From assembly GCF_014697355.1 (NCBI RefSeq), contig NZ_JACJRQ010000005.1, forward strand, positions 124,001-188,000: a stretch of DNA of 64,000 nucleotides. Reading direction: 5' to 3'. This document shows positions 46,729-56,346 of this stretch, piece after piece. Source of the stretch: Nostoc calcicola FACHB-3891. GTDB taxonomy: Bacteria > Cyanobacteriota > Cyanobacteriia > Cyanobacteriales > Nostocaceae. The translations under genes and the position numbers were made by a program. Numbering within the stretch: the first letter of the stretch is position 1; the number at the start of each line of letters is the position of its first letter. The notes beneath the pieces were generated by a model. The model ran no database searches. It saw only the letters and a list, made by a program, of their open reading frames with translations, and had not been told where the DNA came from.

Positions 46729-47285
46729 AGATACCCCTTTAAATCATTTAAGATTTCACCATTTTAAAACCATTTTTTATTACCTGCCAGTGGTTATATT
46801 TTGGTCAGATATCTAAAAACATCAATTGTTAAAGCAAGTATCATTTGCCGCCAGAATCACAGGTTATTTTAAAGCATCTCACTTTTGCAAATCGTTTACA
46901 CTAATTGCCATTGCCTGACAAACAAAGCTTTATCCACGAGGGCTATATCTAAGTAATTCCGGGCTTATGGACTATATTTATGTAGCCAGACTTGAGACGT
47001 TTTAAGTATTTATACTATGATATTAAGCTAAACTAAAATTAGCGATCGCCTTGTTAGGGACTTGCAGTTAAAAAAATATCCCGTCGTAGGGGCGCATAGC
47101 TATGCGCCCCTACAAATGTACAAATAATTTGGGATAATTTATTTTTTGGAAGTCCCTTAATCACCAAATGCCTGAAGTCTTCGTGGAGTTCCGTTAGGCA
47201 ATTTTCTCAAGTTGGCGTTAGATATTTAACTACACTGGGCATACTCTAAATATCAAGCGAGTAGCATCGAAACGGAGTAGACAGT
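46729..47285. other. Intergenic region with 28-bp palindrome
   Basis: About 550 bp without a gene. 47086-47113 is a perfect 28-bp palindrome, GTAGGGGCGCATAG and its complement, a form common as a dispersed repeat in filamentous cyanobacteria (from memory). Confidence 0.6.
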
Positions 47286-47886
47286 ATGTTAACCATAACT
47301 TGGCAAGAAGAAATTGCATCCTTGAAACAAGATTTGAATAATCAAATAAATAAAATTTCACATAATTATGAGATTAATATACCTACAAAAATAGAGATTT
47401 TAAACCATATTACCCTCCCGTAATGATTGTGGAAGTAAAGCGAGAAGAAGAAAACTTACATAATCACGAGAAACAAATTGAAAAATACCTAACAAAATCT
47501 TGTTCAGAAATTGGTATTTTATATAATTATCATCAGATAATTATATAAAACAAGATGCAGTATTTACGACTAAATATCTTAATAGCCTTGGATATATAGG
47601 GTCTTTACTTTTGCAAAATTATAATAACACCGACAAAGATTTGTTGGACTTTGAAAAAGCTGTAAATGGAAATTTCGATAGCTTTAGTTACCTTGCTAAA
47701 AAGTATGGAAAATATGCTTTAAACATCATAAATTTTAGACTTAAAAGTGAGCAATTGCCCATAGCAGGATGCTTCTTAAAATTTCAAGATCGTAAAGTGT
47801 ACTATGACATATATGGAAAATATGCTAAAAAACAGCAAAGTTTTAATTACCAAGATTTTGAAAAATTAATTTCTATTACCTATTGA
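47286..47886 (+). pseudogene. Degenerate nuclease-like gene with two frameshifts
   Basis: Three consecutive frames join logically. Frame one from ATG 47286: MLTITWQEEIASLKQDLNNQ to IEILNH. After a shift near 47407: YPPVMIVEVKREEENLHNHE, KQIEKYLTKSCSEIGILYNY. After another near 47530: NYIKQDAVFTTKYLNSLGYI to FEKLISITY, TAA 47886. The VMIVEVKRE stretch resembles the E-x-K core of type I restriction HsdR N-terminal-like nuclease domains. A 91-residue ORF (47611-47886) is the last piece. AT-rich relative to neighbours, suggesting acquisition. Confidence 0.6.
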
Positions 47887-47967
47887 TAACTTGTTTTCGG
47901 TTGGCGATCGCCTGAAGTTTTTTTGGCAATTTTTATGTTATGAATTAATCAAGAAAAATGGTAGTAA

Positions 47968-48432
47968 TTATCCTTCCCAGTCTTGACGAGTATCGCACAG
48001 AAAATTGTCTGCGATCGCATCATCAAATAAATACGGGCAATGCTCTGGAAAAGTTCGTAATGGTAAGTTAGTTTCTCGTAGCGCCAAATCGACTCCTGCT
48101 TCAAAGCCATCTAACAAGGCTTCTTCTATTCGAGACTTTAAGCTAGGGTTCTGTCGCAAATGCCTGTGGATGGCACGACGCTGTTCTCGAATTGTTAAAA
48201 ACCAACTGCGAGAGCGTTGTTCGGGTTGATATTCCCACTTCAAAAGATGACCGAGTAATACACTCAGACGACTCACGAGTTCCCGATACTCCTGTCTGCC
48301 CAAAGCTTGAATTTCCTCTTGCAGGTGTTGCCAGTCTAGTTCCATAACTAGCTTCTGCTCTAACGCTTTAGCCTGCTGCTGTGTCCAGCCATAGAAATCT
48401 TCGTCATACAAACAAGGTTTGTCCATATCCAT
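47968..48432 (-). CDS. DUF29 family protein
   Basis: 154 residues from ATG 48432. LYDEDFYGWTQQQAKALEQK, LDWQHLQEEIQALGRQEYRE, LLGHLLKWEYQPEQRSRSW and FPEHCPYLFDDAIADNFLC fit DUF29. The frame opens 7 codons earlier (48453), but MDMDKPCLYDEDF matches the family start. Third DUF29 copy of the window. Function unknown. Confidence 0.9.
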   Translation of the reverse strand: MDMDKPCLYDEDFYGWTQQQAKALEQKLVMELDWQHLQEEIQALGRQEYRELVSRLSVLLGHLLKWEYQPEQRSRSWFLTIREQRRAIHRHLRQNPSLKSRIEEALLDGFEAGVDLALRETNLPLRTFPEHCPYLFDDAIADNFLCDTRQDWEG

Positions 48433-48504
48433 ATAAATGAATCTTGACACCAAGAAACCACAAGCTAGTTTGATCGGATTTTCCCTTAAATCGTCCTTAA
48501 AAAA

Positions 48505-48536
48505 CTTAATTACGAATTACGAATTACGAATTATTT
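48505..48536. repeat. STRR of GAATTAC heptamers
   Basis: GAATTAC repeated about four times between the DUF29 and XRE genes. Confidence 0.85.
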
Positions 48537-48542
48537 TAATAT

Positions 48543-48905
48543 TCAACTAGCTTTTGCTTCATCCTCTGACGCTTCTGCCACAGCCGCGAACCTATCCGCC
48601 GCAGCCTGAACAATTTGAGCCACTTGGCTAAGAGGCATATGCTGTATTTGTCTAAGAATCAAACTCAAATCAGAGGTTTCTTGTATTGGCTTGCCATCCA
48701 AACAACTAAGTAACTCTTGGAGTGTGTAACCCGCTCTCGCTGCGATTTTTGCCAAATATTCAGTATCTGGCACATTCACACCCTTTTCCCACAACTGAAC
48801 AGCAGTAGCAGAAACTCCCAAAAGCTTGCCGAAAGCTCGCTGGCTCATGGAACCGCGAGCTAGTTTGATGATTTCAATCAGTTTTTCTCTGCTTTCGATG
48901 TTCAC
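48543..48905 (-). CDS. XRE-family helix-turn-helix regulator
   Basis: 120 residues, GTG start 48905. Helix-turn-helix in residues 18-65: SMSQRAFGKLLGVSATAVQL then WEKGVNVPDTEYLAKIAARA. The C-terminal half is helical and Ala-rich (IVQAAADRFAAVAEASEDEA). Cytosolic DNA-binding protein; its target is unknown, and autoregulation is possible given the AT-rich upstream. Confidence 0.88.
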   Translation of the reverse strand: MNIESREKLIEIIKLARGSMSQRAFGKLLGVSATAVQLWEKGVNVPDTEYLAKIAARAGYTLQELLSCLDGKPIQETSDLSLILRQIQHMPLSQVAQIVQAAADRFAAVAEASEDEAKAS

Positions 48906-49097
48906 TGCTTGTGTAGCTAGTCAACTGCATTTATTAGTTTAGTGAGAAAGTTTAAAATTTTAATTTTATATTGACAAGTTTCATTGTTAATGATAACTTA
49001 AAATGAAGATTGTAAATAAGCAACGTTCATTTCAATTATAGACTATAGACGCTGCTAGGTTATTTGGCATTTTTGCCGATCGCATAAAAGGTGCATC

Positions 49098-49532
49098 ATG
49101 TTTTCTCAGCCACGCCAAATAAAAAAATATCGCCGCAAAGGTCGAAATTTCATAGCCACTAATAAAATTAAACCAGAACAGTGGCACATTTCAAACAGTG
49201 AAGCAAAAGAAGCTCTCAAAACCAAAGGCTATAAAATTAAGCAAATCAAGAAAATCCACTGTCTAAAGCATCAGGTGTGTATTTCTTACTGGGATGCGGC
49301 AGGTAACATCTGTAGTAGCTTTTTCAGCTACCGGATTTTTGGGCGTTGGCAACAAGAAGTAGAAAAATTAATTTATACCTGCGAAACCCTGAAGGAATGG
49401 ACAAATGTAAATTACGTTATGAAACACGAACTTGCTTATTACATTTATCCCAGTAAAATTGAAGATGCACTTCGGGCTGCATTAGAAAACCGCTTGCATG
49501 TATTAGAAGTAACGTTACAACAAGCGGTTTAA
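49098..49532 (+). CDS. Hypothetical protein
   Basis: 144 residues, basic N-terminus (PRQIKKYRRKGRNFIATNKI) and aromatic core (CISYWDAAGNICSSFFSYRI, FGRWQQEVEKLIYTCE). No recognised domain, signal peptide or membrane segment. Upstream AT-rich spacer shared divergently with the XRE regulator, which might control it. Confidence 0.55.
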   Translation: MFSQPRQIKKYRRKGRNFIATNKIKPEQWHISNSEAKEALKTKGYKIKQIKKIHCLKHQVCISYWDAAGNICSSFFSYRIFGRWQQEVEKLIYTCETLKEWTNVNYVMKHELAYYIYPSKIEDALRAALENRLHVLEVTLQQAV

Positions 49533-49585
49533 CAGCATTTTTACTAATCAACCCACATTCCGCAGGTTAGTTAAGAAAGAAGGTA

Positions 49586-49682
49586 ATACAACGATTCTCG
49601 TTTGGATGCAACACACTGTAGGTTAGCACAGCTGTGCTAACCTACGAATCGGCGTATTTTACCCAATTGAGAAGCGCTATAT
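49586..49682. repeat. Terminal-inverted-repeat element, copy 3 (diverged)
   Basis: Carries the same perfect 28-bp palindrome as 38944-38971, here 49618-49645, and the right-hand end CGCTATA, but the left end has decayed. Confidence 0.65.
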
Positions 49683-49795
49683 TTTCGACAAGGAGTACCA
49701 AAAAACTGGAAAATCAATTGCCTTTTATCTGACTTTCCGCTAAATCCCCCACTCATCGCATTCTGAATTCTGAGTTCTGAATTCTGACTTCTGTT

Positions 49796-50893
49796 TTAAT
49801 TAGCGCTAGCAGTTGCCAATTCAGCTAGACGTTCCTGTTGGTCTTGGGAGATGCAAGATTGGACAATAGTCTCTAAATCGCCTTCCAAGACAGGGTTAAG
49901 AGAATAGTTTTGACCTAAACGGTGGTCGGTAACGCGGTTGTCTTTATAATTGTAGGTGCGAATTTTTTCCGATCGCGATCCTGTACCAACTTGCGATCGC
50001 CGCATGGAAGTTACAGCTTCTTGTTGTTCGCGTAACTTCATCTCATACAACTTCGCCCGCAGAATTTGCATCGCCCGTTCTTTGTTTTGCAACTGGCTGC
50101 GTTCTTCCGTACAGAAAATGCGAATTCCCGTTGGTTTGTGCATCAAGTCAACGGCTGTTTCCACCTTGTTGACGTTTTGTCCGCCAGCACCGCCAGAACG
50201 AGCCGTGGTCATTTCAATATCTTTCGGGTCAATATGAATTTCCACATCATCCACCTCTGGCATAATTGCTACCGTAGCAGTGGAAGTATGAACCCGTCCG
50301 CCTGCTTCTGTCAGGGGCACCCGCTGCACGCGATGCACTCCAGCTTCAAACTTTAGCTGGCTGTAAACGTCGTCACCTTTAATTTCCAGAATCACCTCTT
50401 TCCAGCCACCCATTTCTCCCAGAGATTCGCTCATTAGAGAAACTTTCCAACCTTGAGTTTGGGCGTAGCGAGTGTACATCCGCATCAAATCGCCAGCCCA
50501 AATACTGGCTTCATCGCCACCTGTACCAGCGCGGATTTCCAACATGATATTCTTTTCATCATTGGGGTCGCGTGGTAGCAGTAAGACTTTCAAGCGAGAC
50601 TCTAAGTATTCTATTTTTTCTTCAAGTTCATCTACTTCCAGTGCTGCCATTTCTTGCAACTCTGGATCGCTGGCAGATTCTTTATAAACCTGACGCGCTC
50701 CTGTTAAGTCTTCTTGGGCTATTTTCCAAGTTTCATAGGTATTAACTACCTCTTCCAAAGAAGAACGAGACTTAGCAATTTGTTGATACTCATCAGGGTT
50801 GCTAGCGGTATCGGGGTCGCCAAGACGACGAGTTAATTCATTAAAGGTTTGTTCAACGGATTTTAGTTTGTCCAGTAAGTATGATTCAGCCAT
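49796..50893 (-). CDS. prfA: Peptide chain release factor 1
   Basis: 365 residues. Terminates at UAA/UAG. GGQ hydrolysis motif 237-239 in [13 protein letters not shown]; codon-recognition tripeptide PLT (193-195) in [13 protein letters not shown], the RF1 form rather than the SPF of RF2. Last gene of the long ribosomal cluster, 105 bp after rpmE. Confidence 0.97.
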   Translation of the reverse strand: MAESYLLDKLKSVEQTFNELTRRLGDPDTASNPDEYQQIAKSRSSLEEVVNTYETWKIAQEDLTGARQVYKESASDPELQEMAALEVDELEEKIEYLESRLKVLLLPRDPNDEKNIMLEIRAGTGGDEASIWAGDLMRMYTRYAQTQGWKVSLMSESLGEMGGWKEVILEIKGDDVYSQLKFEAGVHRVQRVPLTEAGGRVHTSTATVAIMPEVDDVEIHIDPKDIEMTTARSGGAGGQNVNKVETAVDLMHKPTGIRIFCTEERSQLQNKERAMQILRAKLYEMKLREQQEAVTSMRRSQVGTGSRSEKIRTYNYKDNRVTDHRLGQNYSLNPVLEGDLETIVQSCISQDQQERLAELATASAN

Positions 50894-50952
50894 GACGAGT
50901 GCGATCGCTCCTTAAAAAAATAACAAATTGGCTCGAGCATATAAATGACAAT

Positions 50953-50975
50953 CGACCCCGAAAAATGCAGGGTCG
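50953..50975 (-). terminator. Hairpin between rpmE and prfA
   Basis: CGACCC (50953-50958) and GGGTCG (50970-50975). No strong T-run, so perhaps an attenuating or processing hairpin. Confidence 0.45.
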
Positions 50976-50998
50976 TCCTTAACAGCAGAGCCAACCCG

Positions 50999-51238
50999 CT
51001 ACTTTTTCTTTTTGGTGCCGGTGCTTTGTTCGCTGGACATACCGTATTTGCGGAGGAAACGTTCAACTCGACCCTCAGTATCAATAATCTTCTGAGTGCC
51101 GGTGTAAAATGGGTGATTTCCAGACCAAACATCTACGTGTAATTCTGGCTTGGTAGAGCCAACGGTCATCACAACTTGACCGTTACAGTAGACTTTAGCG
51201 TCTGGATACCACTTGGGATGAATATCAGATTTAGCCAT
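50999..51238 (-). CDS. rpmE: 50S ribosomal protein L31
   Basis: 79 residues. MAKSDIHPKWYPDAKVYCNG start and NHPFYTGTQKIIDTEGRVER. Of the zinc-binding cysteines of the C+ form only C18 remains, so this is the zinc-free C- type. C-terminal tail SSEQSTGTKKKK is basic. Confidence 0.97.
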   Translation of the reverse strand: MAKSDIHPKWYPDAKVYCNGQVVMTVGSTKPELHVDVWSGNHPFYTGTQKIIDTEGRVERFLRKYGMSSEQSTGTKKKK

Positions 51239-51294
51239 TGTTCCTTTTGTGGTGAATCTATAAGAATTATAACTTTTTGGTTGGAATCAGGTTA

Positions 51295-51362
51295 GGGAGT
51301 GGGGAGATGAGGGAGATGAGGGAGAATAACTCCTAACTCCTAACTCCTAACTCAGCACTCCC
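51295..51362. repeat. STRR between rpsI and rpmE
   Basis: GATGAGGGAGATGAGGGAG followed by CTCCTAACTCCTAACTCC, two repeat classes side by side within the ribosomal cluster. Confidence 0.88.
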
Positions 51363-51367
51363 AATCA

Positions 51368-51784
51368 CTAACGCTTAGAGTACTGAGGCGCTTTCCGGGC
51401 TTTGTGTAAACCATATTTTTTCCGTTCCTTTGCCCGAGGATCGCGAGTGAGATAACCTTCGGTTTTCAAAGGTGGGCGGTTGTCTGGGTCTAGTTGGCAC
51501 AAAGCACGAGCAACTCCCAAGCGAACAGAATCAGCCTGTCCGGTCAAGCCGCCGCCTTCTGCTTTTACCAAAATGTCATATTCGTTTTCTAGTCCCAAAG
51601 TTTCCAAGGGTGCTTTGATGACTCCCAGGTAGTTGGCATTGAATTGGAAATACAAGTTTCCATCTTTACCGTTTACAGTCAGTTGACCAGTACCTGGAAC
51701 GAGGCGTACTCTTGCTACTGCGGACTTTCGACGGCCAGTCCCCCAGTACACAGCGCGGCCGCTATTGGTGTCTACTGCTACCAT
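51368..51784 (-). CDS. rpsI: 30S ribosomal protein S9
   Basis: 138 residues. [20 protein letters not shown] and the universally conserved C-terminal [19 protein letters not shown] whose last Arg reaches the P-site tRNA. Its ATG overlaps the rplM stop (TAATG). Confidence 0.98.
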   Translation of the reverse strand: MVAVDTNSGRAVYWGTGRRKSAVARVRLVPGTGQLTVNGKDGNLYFQFNANYLGVIKAPLETLGLENEYDILVKAEGGGLTGQADSVRLGVARALCQLDPDNRPPLKTEGYLTRDPRAKERKKYGLHKARKAPQYSKR

Positions 51785-52245
51785 TAATTTTCTTCTCCAG
51801 GAATTGTATTAATTTTTAGTTCTTTGGGTTTTTGAGCTTCGTGGGGATGAGTTGGCCCGGCGTAAACTTTCAGCTTGGTGAATAACTGCTTACCCAGGCT
51901 ATTTTTAGGTAGCATCCCTTTGACAGCGTGTTCTAAAATGCGTTCTGGTAGGCGCTGTTGCAACTTAGCAAAGGTTTCCGTTTTCATCCCACCGGGACGA
52001 CCAGAATGGCGACGGTACAATTTTTGAGTGCGCTTTTTGCCTGTGACTGCTACTTTCTCGGCATTGATGACAATCACGAAGTCACCCGTATCTAGGTGGG
52101 GTGTAAATTCGGGTTTGTTTTTGCCTCTGAGGACTTGAGCGATTTCACTGGCGAGGCGTCCGAGGCGTTTATCGGTAGCGTCTACTATGTACCACTCACG
52201 CTCAAGGGATGCCTCAGGAGGAAGGTATGTTTTAACTATTGTCAT
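51784..52245 (-). CDS. rplM: 50S ribosomal protein L13
   Basis: 153 residues from ATG 52245 ([20 protein letters not shown]). The frame stays open 21 codons further upstream, but those codons are CATTTGT-type STRR units and not protein. The repeat unit CAAAGGACAAATTACAAATG supplies both an AAGGA Shine-Dalgarno and the [17 protein letters not shown] is the family core. Coupled to rpsI. Confidence 0.97.
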   Translation of the reverse strand: MTIVKTYLPPEASLEREWYIVDATDKRLGRLASEIAQVLRGKNKPEFTPHLDTGDFVIVINAEKVAVTGKKRTQKLYRRHSGRPGGMKTETFAKLQQRLPERILEHAVKGMLPKNSLGKQLFTKLKVYAGPTHPHEAQKPKELKINTIPGEEN

Positions 52246-52350
52246 TTGTAATTTGTCCTTTGTCCTTTGTAATTTGTCATTTGTCCTTTGTTGTTCACTA
52301 ATGACCAATGACTATTGTACAGACGCGATTAATCGCGTCTCTACCAATGA
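52246..52350. repeat. STRR plus palindrome between truA and rplM
   Basis: CATTTGT/CCTTTGT heptamers (52243-52292), AATGACCAATGAC unit, then the AGACGCGATTAATCGCGTCT palindrome (52321-52340), then ACCAATGACTAATGACC that encodes the end of truA. Confidence 0.9.
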
Positions 52351-53171
52351 CTAATGACCAACTTTGGCAGGCTGTCGTACCAAATCTCCTTCGGGAAGGG
52401 AAAATCTGGATAGCCGACTCGCAATAAGCACAAACCTTGGGCTGGTGCGGCGTGTTTGACTTCTTGGCGGCGTTGTTCTTTCCAGAGTTCGGTGAAGTTG
52501 GAAAGTGTGCGTTCTCCAGAACCTACTTGTACCAACATTCCTACCAACAGCCGTACCATGCCATACAAAAATCCATCTGCCTGTATTTCAATATGGATAA
52601 ATGGCCCACTGCGACGACACTCTGCTGCTTGTACCTCTACCCAGGAATGCGATCGCTTTGAGCCTGCACGGTGAAAAGCAGCTAAGTGATGCTTTCCCAA
52701 GAGAGGTTTGAGGGCAGCTTCGATTAATGATTCATCCAGGGGTGCATAATAATAATGCCAACTGAAGGGTTTCACGAACAAGTTAAGTCGATCTTCAGTG
52801 TATATTGTGTAGCGATACCGCCGATAGGCTGCGCTAAAGCGAGCGTGCCAACGGCAGTCTACACCAGCTGAAGCCCTGATTAATATATCTGGTGGCAGAT
52901 AGCTGTTGAGGATTGTTGCCCACTTGTGAGCCGGAATTAAACCTGTTGCTTCAAAATGGGCGACTTGAGCAGCAGCGTGGACTCCGGAATCGGTTCGTCC
53001 GGCGCCGTGTAATGTCACATGATGTCCGAGAATAGTGGCGATCGCAATTTCTATCTCTTCTTGGACTGTACGCTGGTTTTTTTGCCGTTGCCAGCCATGA
53101 AAATGAGTGCCCAGGTATTGGATTACCAAGGCTACTCGATGAGTTTGTGTAGGCTGGTGGCTTTCTAACAT
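52341..53171 (-). CDS. truA: tRNA pseudouridine(38-40) synthase TruA
   Basis: 276 residues. VALVIQYLGTHFHGWQRQKN and the catalytic Asp in GAGRTDSGVHAAAQVAHFE. YRRYRYTIY and MVRLLVGMLVQVGSGE are conserved. The final residues LVISHW and the stop are encoded by AATGAC-type STRR units, so its natural C-terminus has been rewritten by the repeat. Normal place in cyanobacteria between rplQ and rplM. Confidence 0.96.
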   Translation of the reverse strand: MLESHQPTQTHRVALVIQYLGTHFHGWQRQKNQRTVQEEIEIAIATILGHHVTLHGAGRTDSGVHAAAQVAHFEATGLIPAHKWATILNSYLPPDILIRASAGVDCRWHARFSAAYRRYRYTIYTEDRLNLFVKPFSWHYYYAPLDESLIEAALKPLLGKHHLAAFHRAGSKRSHSWVEVQAAECRRSGPFIHIEIQADGFLYGMVRLLVGMLVQVGSGERTLSNFTELWKEQRRQEVKHAAPAQGLCLLRVGYPDFPFPKEIWYDSLPKLVISHW

Positions 53172-53179
53172 ACAGATTT

Positions 53180-53294
53180 TGTTCTTTGTCTTTTGTCATT
53201 TATCCTTTGTCCTTCGTCATTTGTCCTTTGTCTTTTGCTAATGACTAGTGACCAATGACTAATAACCAATGACTAATGACCAATGACCAATGAC
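53180..53294. repeat. STRR between rplQ and truA
   Basis: TTTGTCATTTATCCTTTGTC series then TAATGACCAATGACCAATG series, an imperfect inverted repeat in the ribosomal cluster. Confidence 0.9.
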
Positions 53295-53645
53295 TTAAAC
53301 CAATTCGATGATTGCCATCTCGGCACGATCGCCCCGGCGGGGTACGGTATGCAGGATACGGGTATAACCGCCCTGACGATTACCATAGCGAGTGGGAGCT
53401 TGTTCAAACAGAGCATGAACAAGGGCTTTATCGAAGATGTAGCCAAGGGCTTCCCGACGTGCAGCCAAGGAACCGTTTTTGGCTAAGGTAATCATTTTAT
53501 CTACTTCACTACGGACAACTTTAGCGCGAACTAAAGTGGTGGTGATTTTACCATGACGGATCAGCTCAGTGGTGAGCGATCGCAATAAAGCGCGGCGCTG
53601 GTCTGCTGGTTTACTAAGTTGTTTGACGCGACAACGGTGACGCAT
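53295..53645 (-). CDS. rplQ: 50S ribosomal protein L17
   Basis: 116 residues. [40 protein letters not shown] and the ending [12 protein letters not shown] are complete. It follows rpoA by ~120 bp. Confidence 0.98.
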   Translation of the reverse strand: MRHRCRVKQLSKPADQRRALLRSLTTELIRHGKITTTLVRAKVVRSEVDKMITLAKNGSLAARREALGYIFDKALVHALFEQAPTRYGNRQGGYTRILHTVPRRGDRAEMAIIELV

Positions 53646-53767
53646 AATTAAGCACTTATGAACTACAAACGGTTTTCACATCATGTCCACTTAATCACTT
53701 ATCAAAAAAACTCAGCGTATTTACGTGTGTTTTCAAATGATAAGTAACCAACCGGACTCGATATCAC

Positions 53768-54715
53768 TTAAGGGTGTTTAGAGCCTCTTTCTTGGGGCAA
53801 GGTGATGCCCAAGCGTCGCTGCAAAGCTTCTACGACCTCTTCTGCTGACTTTTGACCAAAGTTTTTAATTTCTAGCAGATCTTCTTGGGTATAATCCAAT
53901 AAGTCAGCTACAGAGTTAACTTGTGCCCGTTTGAGACAGTTATATGCCCGTACAGAAAGTTGCAACTCTTCGATTGGAATCTGAGCAGTTGGATCTTCTG
54001 AAATTTCCGAACCTGTATCCGTTGGTTCCAGGGAAATATCTTTCAACGGGTTGAATAAATCTACCAAGATTCCAGCAGCAGAGGATAGCGCTTCTTGGGG
54101 AGAGATACTGCCATTTGTCCAAACTTCCAACAGTAGTCGGTCTTTTGGTATTAAGCCTTCCCCGCGAGATTCTTCAACACTATAGTTGACTTTTCGCACC
54201 GGCATAAATATTGAGTCGATTTGGAGAAAGTCCAATGATGTGGCTTCCTCACGTCCTCGCTCTACGGTGCGATAACCTTTACCTTTCTCGATCCGAAATT
54301 CCATTTCCAGCTTTCCACCTTCGGCGATGGTGGCTACATACTGGGTCGGATCGATCACTTCTACTTCACTGGGCAAATCAAAATGCGCCGCAGTAATTGT
54401 TGCTGGCCCGTTGACGAGTAATCTGCCAATTTGGGGTTGCGAGGAATAGTTTTTCAGGATAACTTCCTTCATTTTCATGAGGATTTCCAGCACGTCTTCC
54501 CGCACGCCCGGAACTGTAGCAAACTCATGTGAAACGCCTGCAATCCGGACTGCTGTAACTGCCGTACCCTCTAGATTGGACAGTAAAACCCGCCGCAGTG
54601 CGTTGCCAACAGTTGTTCCTTGACCGCGTTCTAGAGGTTCCAAAACAAATTTACTGTAATGGTTGCGGCTTTCTTCAGTATTAGACTCTACACATTCAAT
54701 TTGAAACTGCGCCAC
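53768..54715 (-). CDS. rpoA: RNA polymerase subunit alpha
   Basis: 315 residues, GTG start 54715. N-terminal dimerisation/assembly domain (GQGTTVGNALRRVLLSNLEG) and alpha-CTD (LQLSVRAYNCLKRAQVNSVA, DLLDYTQEDLLEIKNFGQKS) that binds UP elements and activators. Full-length. Confidence 0.98.
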   Translation of the reverse strand: MAQFQIECVESNTEESRNHYSKFVLEPLERGQGTTVGNALRRVLLSNLEGTAVTAVRIAGVSHEFATVPGVREDVLEILMKMKEVILKNYSSQPQIGRLLVNGPATITAAHFDLPSEVEVIDPTQYVATIAEGGKLEMEFRIEKGKGYRTVERGREEATSLDFLQIDSIFMPVRKVNYSVEESRGEGLIPKDRLLLEVWTNGSISPQEALSSAAGILVDLFNPLKDISLEPTDTGSEISEDPTAQIPIEELQLSVRAYNCLKRAQVNSVADLLDYTQEDLLEIKNFGQKSAEEVVEALQRRLGITLPQERGSKHP

Positions 54716-55164
54716 GGATTAGCCTCCCTTTTTTAAGGTGCTGCTTGCAGACAAATCAATTGCCTCCCGAATTGAGTGTCAATTTTTGATTTTTGATTTT
54801 TGATTTTTGATTGTGCTTTTTCGGTTAATTTCCCCCCTGTTATGGGCGGAACAAATCTCAAAGATCCTCGATGTGCTTGGCTACGCTATCATCAACTTAA
54901 AATCCACGAAGTCGCCACCTTTGTTTAGGATTAATCTCAAATCGCAAATCTCAAATCTCAAATTGATTGATACTATTTTGGGTTGACGGAAGTTAAACAG
55001 CTTTTCCTCTGGGAAAATCTGACGCACTTCTAGTCGTCCAACCCGTCCAAAGTTTCAGCCTTGATTTAATGCAGTTTCGACACTAGACGCCCAAGGGGTC
55101 ATTGCAAGTGACTTGACTTCACATTGGCCATAACTTATCGTCCTTACTGTCCAAGTTTTGATGA
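54716..55164. other. Long gap between rpsK and rpoA
   Basis: 450 bp in an otherwise tight cluster. Contains (TTTTTGA)n heptamers (54781-54812) and AAATCTC heptamers (54937-54965). No gene. May hold an internal promoter for rpoA-rplQ. Confidence 0.6.
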
Positions 55165-55560
55165 TTAAACTCGACGGCGCTTGGGTGGACGACAACCATT
55201 GTGAGGAATCGGGGTAATATCCCGAATGAGTGTAATTTCCAGTCCTGCTCCTTGAAGTGCCCGGATAGCCGTTTCTCTACCTGCTCCTGGACCACTGACC
55301 ATTACCTCGATTTGGCGCATTCCTTGATCGATGGCTCGACGGGCTGCACTTTCAGCGGCGGTTTGCGCTGCAAAGGGAGTTCCCTTTTTTGCTCCCTTGA
55401 AGCCGCTCGAACCAGCGCTAGCCCAGGAGATAACATCTCCATTTTGATCGGTAATGGTGACAATGCTATTGTTGAAAGTAGACTGGATGTAGGCCATCCC
55501 ATTGGGGACGTTCCGTTTCTGCTTTTTGCTCCCGGATTTTTTAGTTGGTTGTCTCGCCAT
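55165..55560 (-). CDS. rpsK: 30S ribosomal protein S11
   Basis: 131 residues. [40 protein letters not shown] and [15 protein letters not shown] are the standard S11 blocks. Confidence 0.98.
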   Translation of the reverse strand: MARQPTKKSGSKKQKRNVPNGMAYIQSTFNNSIVTITDQNGDVISWASAGSSGFKGAKKGTPFAAQTAAESAARRAIDQGMRQIEVMVSGPGAGRETAIRALQGAGLEITLIRDITPIPHNGCRPPKRRRV

Positions 55561-55618
55561 ACTTGTTTAGTTGATTTAAGGTAAAACTTGCTCTGTTTGG
55601 CAAGCATTGTCAAATTAT

Positions 55619-55999
55619 TTATTTACCTGGTGCTTTCTTCTTACCAGCCACTGTCTGCCTTCTGCCTCGACGGGTTCGAGCGTTGGTGCGAGTTCTCTGT
55701 CCTCTAACTGGCAAGCCCATGCGATGACGACGCCCTCTGTAGGTACCAATGTCAACTAAGCGCTTGATGTTCATCGACTCCCAACGCCGTAAGTCTCCTT
55801 CGACTTCATAGTTGGTTTCTATTTCTGCTCGCAGCTTAGCTACATCGGCGTCACTCAACTCTTTAACGCGGGTGTCTGGGTTCACACCTGTAGTCGCTAG
55901 AATTTCTTGCGATCGCGATAAACCTATTCCATAAATGTAAGTTAGACCAATCTCAACGCGCTTATCGCGTGGAAGGTCTACTCCGGCAATACGTGCCAC
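55619..55999 (-). CDS. rpsM: 30S ribosomal protein S13
   Basis: 126 residues, GTG start. [39 protein letters not shown] and the basic tail [16 protein letters not shown] are diagnostic. Confidence 0.98.
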   Translation of the reverse strand: MARIAGVDLPRDKRVEIGLTYIYGIGLSRSQEILATTGVNPDTRVKELSDADVAKLRAEIETNYEVEGDLRRWESMNIKRLVDIGTYRGRRHRMGLPVRGQRTRTNARTRRGRRQTVAGKKKAPGK

Positions 56000-56116
56000 A
56001 ATGAACTCTCCCTATTGTTGTCGCAATTACTGGTAGTTAAAAAACGCAATTCATCACGTTTTTTCGTTTTAATCAATGATACGCGTCCTGCAACACTACT
56101 CTGTTAATTCAGAGCC

Positions 56117-56230
56117 TTATCCTTGACGTTGCTTGTGTTTGGGGTTAACGCAAATCACCATAACGCGACCACGACGTTTGATCACATTACATTTTTCACA
56201 GATTTTCTTGACTGAGGCTCTGACTTTCAT
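56117..56230 (-). CDS. rpmJ: 50S ribosomal protein L36
   Basis: 37 residues: [20 protein letters not shown] then [17 protein letters not shown]. The zinc-binding C11-x2-C14-x12-C27-x4-H32 set is intact. Placed between infA and rpsM as expected. Confidence 0.97.
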   Translation of the reverse strand: MKVRASVKKICEKCNVIKRRGRVMVICVNPKHKQRQG

Positions 56231-56346
56231 GCCTTTTCTACTTTGACTCCAAATATTAAATTATAGCATTTTTTGGGAAATTATTCAGCTAAGTGACTAG
56301 GAAACAGTCCAAAAGATGGTTTTATGGTAAAATTGTCTACATATAC

